Source: JARFUG01 sp050485365 (GTDB lineage Bacteria > Desulfobacterota > Desulfuromonadia > Desulfuromonadales > JACZKF01). From it: a DNA stretch of 64,000 bases. The position numbers and the translations under genes were made by a program. Below are positions 1 through 6,583 of this stretch, piece after piece. Location of the stretch: positions 1 through 64,000 of the forward strand of contig JBJHBH010000003.1 in NCBI GenBank assembly GCA_050485365.1, read 5' to 3'. The notes beneath the pieces were generated by a model. It was not told the origin of the DNA. It saw nothing but the letters and a program-made list of their open reading frames with translations, and did no database searches. Position 1 is the first letter of the stretch. Each line of letters opens with the position of its first letter.

Positions 1-343
1 CCTCGAAATGGGGCGCCACACCGTAGAAACGGTCGATCATCTGATCGTCGGTATGCACCGTCACGAAACGTCCGTCCCTCTCGCCCCTCAAAGCGGCTGC
101 GGGTACGAGATAGGTCTGATCGGTCGCCGACGACTTCACTTTCGCGTATGCGACGCCGTTCATCCGCATTTCGGTGATATGGCCGAGCTTGTTTCCATCG
201 GCATCGCGCACTTCGCTGCCGATCAACGCTTCAGAGCCGCCGCCTGTCATCGCTCCACCCCTCTTTTCCAGAGCCAGAGCACCGGAAGCGAAAATCAATC
301 CGACGATAACGGCCAGGAAAGTAAAGATTGGTGTGCCTTTCAT
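1..343 (-). CDS. Secreted PRC-barrel-like protein (3' end outside window)
   Basis: The frame reads from an ATG at 343 leftwards off the window edge, giving 114 codons. An N-terminal signal peptide (MKGTPIFTFLAVIVGLIFAS, then GALA) is followed by a segment of the form LIGSEVRDADGNKLGHITEM and then YLVPAAALR. That is the strand pattern of PRC-barrel (photosynthetic reaction centre H-like) domains, as found in small periplasmic stress proteins. A GGAG Shine-Dalgarno lies 8 nt before the ATG. No promoter was assigned with confidence. Function is unknown. The fold assignment is by pattern only, and the C-terminus is not visible. Confidence 0.7.
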   Translation of the reverse strand, partial: MKGTPIFTFLAVIVGLIFASGALALEKRGGAMTGGGSEALIGSEVRDADGNKLGHITEMRMNGVAYAKVKSSATDQTYLVPAAALRGERDGRFVTVHTDDQMIDRFYGVAPHFE

Positions 344-501
344 GATTAGACTCCTTTTCTGAAAGAGTTTTGTCCTCCTTTCGGAATGCCGATATGAACT
401 TCTTGCTTACATTTATATCGAACCAGGAAAGGTTGTCCAGTGGTGAAAAGATCGTATTTTCCGAAGAGTTCGCTGAGGATGGGGAGATGAGGGAGGGATT
501 C

Positions 502-537
502 GGGCCGGCTCCCCTCACGGCGAGAGGAGCCGGCCCC
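502..537 (-). terminator. Hairpin downstream of degQ
   Basis: An 11-bp perfect GC-rich stem (502-512 with 526-536) lies just beyond the stop codon of the protease gene. On the minus strand it has no U-run. On the plus strand it is followed by TTTT. It probably marks the 3' end of the degQ transcript. Confidence 0.55.
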
Positions 538-548
538 TTTTCAAGGCA

Positions 549-1928
549 TCAAGGGCGCTTCAGGGCGGTGAAGAAGAGGTTTTCGCCGCGCTGAACCAAA
601 ATGCGCAGCGTCGCCCCCGGCGAGGCGTCCCTCACCGCCGCGCGGAAAGAGGCGGCGTTGGGGATTTCTCTGCCGCTGATCTCAAGCAGGAGATCCCCCG
701 GCCGGATCCCCGCGGCGGCGGCCGCCCCGCCTGGATCGACGTCGGTCACCAGGGCCCCCCGATCGGTCCTCAGGCCGAAGAGGTGCATCGCCTCGGGGGT
801 AACGTCGCTGACGGTGAGGCCGAGGGCTTCGGGCTCCTCGGCGGGTTCCTCCGGCCGCACCCGATCGTCCTGGAGACGGGCGATGACGACGGGGATGTCC
901 ATGCGCTCGCCGTCGCGGATGATGGTGACCTGCACGCGCGCGCCCACCGGCGTATTGGCGACCATGCGCGGCAGATCGCTGACCTGATCGACCCGCCTGC
1001 CGTCGAAGGCCCGGATGACGTCTCCCCGGCGCAGCCCGGCCCGGGCCGCCGGCGAATCGTCCATGACCTCCGAAACAAGTGCCCCGCGCGTATCGTCGAG
1101 GCCGAAGGAGACGGCCAGCTCTTCGGTGAGCTCCTGCACCCCGACGCCGAGCCAGCCGCGGATCACCTCGCCGTGCTCCTTGAGCTGCGTCACGACCTGA
1201 TTGGCGGCATTGATGGGGATGGCGAAGCCGATCCCCTGGCCGGCGGCGACGATTGCCGTATTGATCCCCACCACCTTGCCCTGCATGTTGAAGAGGGGAC
1301 CGCCCGAGTTGCCGGGATTGATGGAGGCGTCGGTCTGGATGAAGCTGTCGTAGGGGCCGGCGCCGATGACCCGCTCCTTGGCCGAGACGATCCCGGCCGT
1401 CACCGTCTCTTCGAGCCCGAAGGGGTTGCCGATGGCCAAAACCCATTCGCCCACCTGCAGCGCATCGCTGTCGCCGATTTCGGCCACCGGCAGATCCTGC
1501 GCCTCGATCTTCAGCAGCGCCACGTCGAGCTTGGGATCGAGGCCGCGGATCTCGGCGATGAAGCTTCTGCCGTCCCCCAGCCGCACGGTGATCTCATCGG
1601 CCCCCTCGACCACATGGCTGTTGGTGATGATGAAGCCGTCCGGGGTGACGACGAAGCCCGAGCCGAGCGAGCGCTGGGGGCGCGGCTGCGGCTGCCCGCG
1701 AAAAAAGCGGTCGAAGAACTCTTCGAAAAACTCGTCCTGGGGCGAGCGCGGGCCGGGCATCATGGGGCGGCGCGGCTGCACAACCTTGGTCGTGCTGATG
1801 TTGACGACCGCGGGTTTTAGCCGCTGGGACAGCTCGACGAAGTCGGGAAACTGGGCGGACGCCTGTGGCACCGGCGCCATAAAGAAGAGCCCGAGGGCCG
1901 CTATCAGGGAGTACACCATTTTTCGCAT
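549..1928 (-). CDS. degQ: DegQ/DegP-family periplasmic serine endoprotease
   Basis: This is a periplasmic quality-control protease and chaperone that degrades or refolds misfolded envelope proteins. The 459-residue protein has a signal peptide ending near residue 26. A trypsin-like domain carries the triad His105 (TNSHVVEG), Asp135 (DPKLDVALLK) and Ser208 (NPGNSGGPL). Two PDZ domains follow, starting near residues 255 and 360. Length and architecture match the Do/DegQ family. GGAGG precedes the ATG by 9 nt. It stands apart from the cytochrome operons, but in a cell exporting very heme-rich proteins it is a likely partner in envelope proteostasis. Confidence 0.95.
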   Translation of the reverse strand: MRKMVYSLIAALGLFFMAPVPQASAQFPDFVELSQRLKPAVVNISTTKVVQPRRPMMPGPRSPQDEFFEEFFDRFFRGQPQPRPQRSLGSGFVVTPDGFIITNSHVVEGADEITVRLGDGRSFIAEIRGLDPKLDVALLKIEAQDLPVAEIGDSDALQVGEWVLAIGNPFGLEETVTAGIVSAKERVIGAGPYDSFIQTDASINPGNSGGPLFNMQGKVVGINTAIVAAGQGIGFAIPINAANQVVTQLKEHGEVIRGWLGVGVQELTEELAVSFGLDDTRGALVSEVMDDSPAARAGLRRGDVIRAFDGRRVDQVSDLPRMVANTPVGARVQVTIIRDGERMDIPVVIARLQDDRVRPEEPAEEPEALGLTVSDVTPEAMHLFGLRTDRGALVTDVDPGGAAAAAGIRPGDLLLEISGREIPNAASFRAAVRDASPGATLRILVQRGENLFFTALKRP

Positions 1929-1991
1929 GAGAGAAGTCCTCCGAAATCGAATGGAATAATCCCTATAATTTAAGCACCTTCTCGAGGAGTG

Positions 1992-2525
1992 TCAAAGCCC
2001 GGCGCGCTGCTCGCCGCCGCGCACGAGCCGAACGTGGATGGCTCCGCTCTTGACGGTGGCGTTGACCGAACCGTAACCGAAGTCGATGCTCCAGGCGCCG
2101 TGGCCGAGGCCGGCGTAGGGCGAAGCGCTCCAGAAGTAGGAGGAGGGGGTGGCAGGGAAGACGGCGGGATTGACCGCGGGCGAGACGCAACGCTCCTCCA
2201 GAATCGATTCGAGCTCGTTCTTGTCGGGCACCCTCCAGTCGGTGTAGCCGGCGAATCGCTCGGCCTCGCCCCTTTGCAGCGCCTCCTGCCAGCGCAGGGT
2301 CGCCGGCGTCCCGCTGCATCCGCGCCCGTCCCAGCTCTGCCCCAGGGCGCAGCGCATCCACATCAGGCCGGTCGTGTGGTGGGTGACGGTGCCGTCGGGG
2401 TGCAACGTGAAGCTCGCCCCCGGCGTCGAGGCGACGATGGAGTCGCTGCACGTCTGCGCCGAGCAGATCTGCGCCACGGCGATCAGCAGGGCGGCGAGCG
2501 AAAGGGCGATACGGAAGCGTGTCAT
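1992..2525 (-). CDS. Secreted DUF1566 (Lcl C-terminal-like) protein
   Basis: This 177-residue exported protein has a signal peptide ending near ICSAQ. One DUF1566 domain follows, recognised by the TGLMWMRC, YTDWRVPDKNELESI and SSYFWSASPYAG segments and a final VRLVRGG. The domain belongs to the C-type-lectin-like Lcl_C group found in secreted deltaproteobacterial proteins and has no assigned enzymatic activity. The gene follows a larger DUF1566 lipoprotein by about 20 bp on the same strand. The two are probably co-transcribed and may have arisen by domain duplication. Confidence 0.8.
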   Translation of the reverse strand: MTRFRIALSLAALLIAVAQICSAQTCSDSIVASTPGASFTLHPDGTVTHHTTGLMWMRCALGQSWDGRGCSGTPATLRWQEALQRGEAERFAGYTDWRVPDKNELESILEERCVSPAVNPAVFPATPSSYFWSASPYAGLGHGAWSIDFGYGSVNATVKSGAIHVRLVRGGEQRAGL

Positions 2526-2546
2526 GGCGGCTTTCGCCTCCCGTTC

Positions 2547-5006
2547 TCAGGGGTTGTTCATGCCGAAGGTCGCCGTTCGTCCCCGCACAAGGCGCAGGTG
2601 CTGCCCCTGGCTCTTGCTGCCGGGGTAGACCTCGCCGTAGTGGAAGTAGACGTGCCAGGCCGAGCCAGCCTGATCGGCGTAGGGGGTTGAGCTCCAGTAG
2701 TGCCCCGGCTCGGTGTTGGGGAAGAAGGCCGGATCGATGGACGGCTCGAATCGGCTGTTGTCGACGATGGACAGAAGCTCTTTGCGCGTCGGCACGCGCC
2801 AGTCCGACACGCCGCAAAGCCCCAGGGCGTTGACGGCGCGCACATAGGCGTCGGTGTCGCAGCCGCTGTCCGAGCAGACGCCGCCGTTGGGCGTCCCCGG
2901 AGCACCGCCGTGGACGGCGGCCTGCGGGACGTACCATGTATAGGTGTTCTCACGGCCGCGAAGCCCCTCGGGCAGCTTCACCTCCCACAGAAGCCCCGTG
3001 ACGTTGTCGCGCGTGCAGGCCCAGTTGTTCGCAGCGCTCCCCAGCGTCGGGTTGGGCGGACATCGCCCCTCCCCGGCCGCCTCGCCGCTCTCGCAGATCC
3101 GGGTGAAATCGAAACCCGCCGATCCGCTCCCCGTCTTGGGCAGCGAGCGGCTGCGGGCCTGCGCGTCCCTTCCCCGGTGAGCGTCCTGTCGAGGGAATCC
3201 CGCCGCGAGCGTTTCGCACCCCTGTGCCTTCTCGGTGCGCGTCCCCCCCATGTGGCGGTTGCCCCCCTGATCGGCGCACCAGTCGATCCCCGTATCGTTG
3301 AGCCCGCCGAAGGGAATCGCCATGACGGCTTTGGAGACGGTTCGCCTTCCCGAGGTCGTCACGACCTCCATCTGAAACCAGTAAGGAGTGTCGTTGACGA
3401 GATCGGCGACGGTGTGCGGCGCCGCCACATCCGCCGTCACCCACCCGCCCCCGCTCTGCCGGCAGGTTGCGAAGCCTTCCGCGGAGATCTCTTTCGTCGC
3501 AGCGCACAGGTGGAACGTCCCTCCCGGAAAGTCGCCGCCGTTCCAATTCAGATCGATCCTCCTTCGCCCCGGGACCGCCTGAAGGACGAGCTCGGGGAAG
3601 CAGGCGATATCGACATCGGTCACATCGTAGCCGGCCAGAATCCCTGCGGCATGCTCCATAGTGCAGAGCCAGTTGGGCTTCAGATGCTGCCGGGCGATGG
3701 CGACCTCGTAGACCGAGCCGTCTTCCAGCGCCCGGGCGAAGGTGAAGTCGCCGGCGGCGGTGACGACGAGATCGTCTCCCCCGTTGTTTCGCAGCACCAA
3801 CTCGCCCCCTTCGGGGAGGCCATAGACCGTGCCGCCGACGGCGTAGGTGTGAAGGACGCAGTCGACGACGACGTCGTCGATGTCGGCCGCGTCGATGAGC
3901 CCGTCGCCCCAGCGCACCGTGCACGTCTGGTTGGGCGAGGACGGATGGACCGAGACGCTGACGCCATACGGGCTGCCGTCGAAGAGCGTGGTCTCGAAAG
4001 CGAAATCGCCTTCGGAAGTGACGGCGAGATCATCGGCGCCGTTGTTGCGCAGCACGAACATGCTCCCCGCGACAAGCCCCGACACCGTTCCGCCGACACG
4101 ATAGGTGTTGACGGCGAATTCGGCGCGCACCGAAAGGTCCCCTGTGACCTCCGCATCGATGCGCTCGGCGCTCGTCATCCCGTCGCTCCAACGCACGAAA
4201 TGGTACCCTCGGCGGGGGACCGCCGTGACGTTGCCCCCATTCTCGCCGTGAAAGATCCGCTGACGGGAATCCCCCTCGATCCACCCCTCCTCGTCGGCCG
4301 CATAATCGAGGGTGTATTCGTTAATGCGAAAAAGCGCCGTCACGGCGACTTCGCCCCTCACGTCCCTCTCCCTTCGGGGATTCTCCGCCGAACCGTCGCT
4401 CCACCCAGCGAAATGATGGCCGACGGCCGGAACCGCCCGAACGACGCTCCCACTGCCGCCGTAATCCACCCGCTGCCGGGTCGCCCCTTCGATGGAGCCG
4501 TTCTCTGCGGGCGCGTAGGTGACATCGTACTGGTCGACGGCGAAAAGAGCGCTCACCGACAGATCGCCTGTCACATCTTGGTCGGTACGGGGGTTCGCCG
4601 TCGTTCCGTCGCTCCAGCGCACGAAATGGTGATGCTCGGCCGGCACGGCCTGCACCGCACTCCCCGCTCCCCCACGCGATACCTGCTGATGCGCCTCACC
4701 GACGATGGCCCCCCTCCCCTCGACGAGATAGCTCAGGGTGTGTTGCCTTTGCGCAGCCTCCTCTACGGCTTCGACTGTTATCGCAGCGGATTCGTCCTCC
4801 GGAGCCTGCGCCGGCGTCTCCACCGATTCCGACCCCGCGCCCCCAGTCGCATCCAAAGAAGCGATCTCGGCAGTTTTTTCCACCAGCACAATCCCATCCG
4901 ATGACGCAGAAGAGGGTGCGGCGGTCTCGCCGCTGCACCCAACCGAAAGGGATCCCAGCAAAAAACATGCTGCCCATTTGACGATCAGGTATTTTGGGTT
5001 AGGCAC
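2547..5006 (-). CDS. Lipoprotein with InlB-B-like repeats and a C-terminal DUF1566 domain
   Basis: This is a surface-type lipoprotein. A GTG at 5006 gives a normal type II signal peptide ending in the lipobox LSVGC. A TTG at 5075 also has a good Shine-Dalgarno (GGGGGAG) but would put the lipobox near residue 47, so I prefer the GTG. After the lipobox come three tandem repeats of about 70 residues with F.GWSDG-type cores (Flg_new_2/InlB B-like). Two VGGTV.GL...LVLRNNG repeats follow, then an Fn3-like stretch and a DUF1566 domain with SDWRVPTRKEL and HYWSSTPYAD. The protein is long and modular, as expected for adhesion or matrix proteins. The ligand is unknown. It lies upstream of the smaller DUF1566 gene and is probably in one operon with it. 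Confidence 0.8.
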   Translation of the reverse strand: MPNPKYLIVKWAACFLLGSLSVGCSGETAAPSSASSDGIVLVEKTAEIASLDATGGAGSESVETPAQAPEDESAAITVEAVEEAAQRQHTLSYLVEGRGAIVGEAHQQVSRGGAGSAVQAVPAEHHHFVRWSDGTTANPRTDQDVTGDLSVSALFAVDQYDVTYAPAENGSIEGATRQRVDYGGSGSVVRAVPAVGHHFAGWSDGSAENPRRERDVRGEVAVTALFRINEYTLDYAADEEGWIEGDSRQRIFHGENGGNVTAVPRRGYHFVRWSDGMTSAERIDAEVTGDLSVRAEFAVNTYRVGGTVSGLVAGSMFVLRNNGADDLAVTSEGDFAFETTLFDGSPYGVSVSVHPSSPNQTCTVRWGDGLIDAADIDDVVVDCVLHTYAVGGTVYGLPEGGELVLRNNGGDDLVVTAAGDFTFARALEDGSVYEVAIARQHLKPNWLCTMEHAAGILAGYDVTDVDIACFPELVLQAVPGRRRIDLNWNGGDFPGGTFHLCAATKEISAEGFATCRQSGGGWVTADVAAPHTVADLVNDTPYWFQMEVVTTSGRRTVSKAVMAIPFGGLNDTGIDWCADQGGNRHMGGTRTEKAQGCETLAAGFPRQDAHRGRDAQARSRSLPKTGSGSAGFDFTRICESGEAAGEGRCPPNPTLGSAANNWACTRDNVTGLLWEVKLPEGLRGRENTYTWYVPQAAVHGGAPGTPNGGVCSDSGCDTDAYVRAVNALGLCGVSDWRVPTRKELLSIVDNSRFEPSIDPAFFPNTEPGHYWSSTPYADQAGSAWHVYFHYGEVYPGSKSQGQHLRLVRGRTATFGMNNP

Positions 5007-5150
5007 GTCGACCTCGAGGTGAGAAATAGGTAAAATTTGTTTTTTTAAATTAGCAGATATCAAAAATGCAGACAATACCTATTCTCCCCCTCAAAGAATC
5101 ACCGCGAATCGAGGGGCGGCATTTGGATGAGATTCACTTGAAGAGAGACA

Positions 5151-6296
5151 TTACGGCACCCTCCGCTGCCCTTTGGCCGTGTGGCAGGCGAAACACCCCT
5201 TTCCTTCGGCATCGCCGGCGTCGCCGGACACCATTCTGCGGAAATCGAAACGCAGCATGCCATCATACGGGCCTGCATGGGCCAGATGGCATGAGAGACA
5301 CATGACCAGATCCTGGCCCGGGAAGACCTGATCGCTGGGCTCGTCATAGACCCAGGGTCTGGCCACCGGCGCGGTCACCTCGTAGAAGATGTATTCGGCG
5401 TATTCTCCCCGATCGGGAAGGACGAAATCAGAGGGGTGCCTCAGGAAAGCCAATGTGACGGGGAGTCGTTGGGTATGAAAGTCACCGTGGCAGGTCATGC
5501 AGAAACCGCTCATGCTGTTCCGCGGAGTGTCTATATAAGAATAGGGAGTCGCATTGGTGGAACCGTAATGGCAGGTCGAACAGTGTTGATCGTCGGAAGG
5601 ACGGTGAGGGGCTCCGAAATATTCGTTGTGAATCATGGGGGTGACATTCTGCCACCGGTCGGGATAGGGATAGGGGTTTTCGAGCCCACGCACCCCCATT
5701 AGAAAGCGGAAGCTGTTGGCGACCATATCGGCCACCTTCAAGGCTCCGTCTTCATTGGCGTGATGAGCGCCGATGATGGCACTCATCCCGACACGATGAA
5801 CCAGTCTCCCCTCACTGTCCTCCATCAATTGGTTTCTTAGCCCGTGACAGCCGCTCGCGCCGGCACAGGTGAGCCTGTTCTTGAAATAGATGGGGTTTTC
5901 CCCATGCACGAAGCCGGGGGGGAAAATGAGGACATCGTCTCCACCGGGGAATATGTCGATGACGTCGTGCCCTTTTCGGCTCCCCGGCACGCCGACGCCC
6001 AGCTTGGCACCGGAGATGTAAGCGAAATTCCCGCCGGCCAGGTCCCCCCGGCTGTCGGTGTGATACACCTGAGGGACCTGAGTTCCCCCAGGCATGATCA
6101 CAATTCGCTCGTCTATTCCCAACGCATGACAGGTGACACAGTCGACCCCCCACAGATACCCGGAAGAATCTTCTATGGCGCTGTCGGTGTGGCAATCGAT
6201 GCAGTTATCCCCGATCTGAGCCAGAGCAACGTGAGAAAGAAGAAAGAACCATGCCGCGGCGACAGCACACAAACTCCATTTCACCGTCTTTTGCAT
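5151..6296 (-). CDS. Heptaheme c-type cytochrome, riboswitch-controlled
   Basis: This exported cytochrome (381 aa, signal peptide ending HVALA) has six CXXCH motifs and one conserved CX5CH (CAGASGCH). It belongs to a four-member paralogous family in this window that shares GAHH.N.DG, HNEYFGA, RHPSDF..PD.GEY and CLSCH.AHA..DGMLRF. Three of its relatives sit at 18.5, 31.1 and 32.6 kb. The C-terminal CLSCH/CFACH arrangement recalls OmcS-type filament cytochromes, but overall similarity to OmcS is only suggestive. The ATG has GGAGG at 5 nt spacing, and a GEMM riboswitch covers the leader. It is monocistronic as far as can be seen. Its likely role is extracellular or periplasmic electron transfer under cyclic-dinucleotide control. 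Confidence 0.9.
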   Translation of the reverse strand: MQKTVKWSLCAVAAAWFFLLSHVALAQIGDNCIDCHTDSAIEDSSGYLWGVDCVTCHALGIDERIVIMPGGTQVPQVYHTDSRGDLAGGNFAYISGAKLGVGVPGSRKGHDVIDIFPGGDDVLIFPPGFVHGENPIYFKNRLTCAGASGCHGLRNQLMEDSEGRLVHRVGMSAIIGAHHANEDGALKVADMVANSFRFLMGVRGLENPYPYPDRWQNVTPMIHNEYFGAPHRPSDDQHCSTCHYGSTNATPYSYIDTPRNSMSGFCMTCHGDFHTQRLPVTLAFLRHPSDFVLPDRGEYAEYIFYEVTAPVARPWVYDEPSDQVFPGQDLVMCLSCHLAHAGPYDGMLRFDFRRMVSGDAGDAEGKGCFACHTAKGQRRVP

Positions 6297-6299
6297 CAG

Positions 6300-6420
6300 A
6301 TCCTCCGGGGAAAATGTCCTTTTCTCCGGGAACCCGGCCGTCCGCCTACGCGCAAGCTTCGACGGACCCGTCGGCTTTGTGCCCCCACCTTACGATGGGT
6401 TTACCTTTTCGGAGGATGAC
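6300..6420 (-). promoter_or_regulatory. GEMM-I (cyclic dinucleotide) riboswitch
   Basis: Read on the minus strand, the leader contains the GEMM hallmarks in order: AAGGTAAACC, a CCCATC-GTAA-GGTGGG stem with a GNRA tetraloop, GGCACAAAGCC, a second stem ending CGGACGGC, and CGGGTTCCC closed by a P1 pairing CTCCG/CGGAG (6410-6414 with 6324-6328). The P1 5' strand, ATCCTCCG at 6410-6417, is also perfectly complementary to the Shine-Dalgarno CGGAGGAT at 6300-6307. The two pairings exclude each other. In a hand alignment to Vc2 the ligand-choosing position 20 is G, which favours c-di-GMP over cGAMP, but that alignment is weak. Confidence 0.85.
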
Positions 6421-6453
6421 TGCGGCGGCCTCAATGTGCACGTCTTCATTTTC

Positions 6454-6481
6454 AGCCTATCTCGTTTTGAGTATCCGTCAA
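6454..6481 (-). promoter_or_regulatory. Possible sigma-70 promoter for the riboswitch leader
   Basis: On the minus strand a TTGACG box (6476-6481) is followed after 16 nt by TAGGCT (6454-6459), a weak -10. It sits about 35 nt upstream of the GEMM element, where a promoter is expected. Confidence 0.4.
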
Positions 6482-6502
6482 TCCAGAGTCGCCCCCGAGA
6501 AT

Positions 6503-6534
6503 GAAAAAACCGGCCCAAAGAGACACGGCCGGTT
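6503..6534 (-). terminator. Rho-independent terminator of the OpgB-GDPD gene
   Basis: On the minus strand an 8-bp AACCGGCC/GGCCGGTT stem with an 11-nt loop (6508-6515 with 6527-6534) is followed directly by six U. It lies 50 bp after the stop codon of the phosphoglycerol transferase fusion. Confidence 0.85.
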
Positions 6535-6583
6535 CAGGTAATTTTGTTCGGCCAGAAGGTGGTCCGACCTTAATCTTCGTTTT

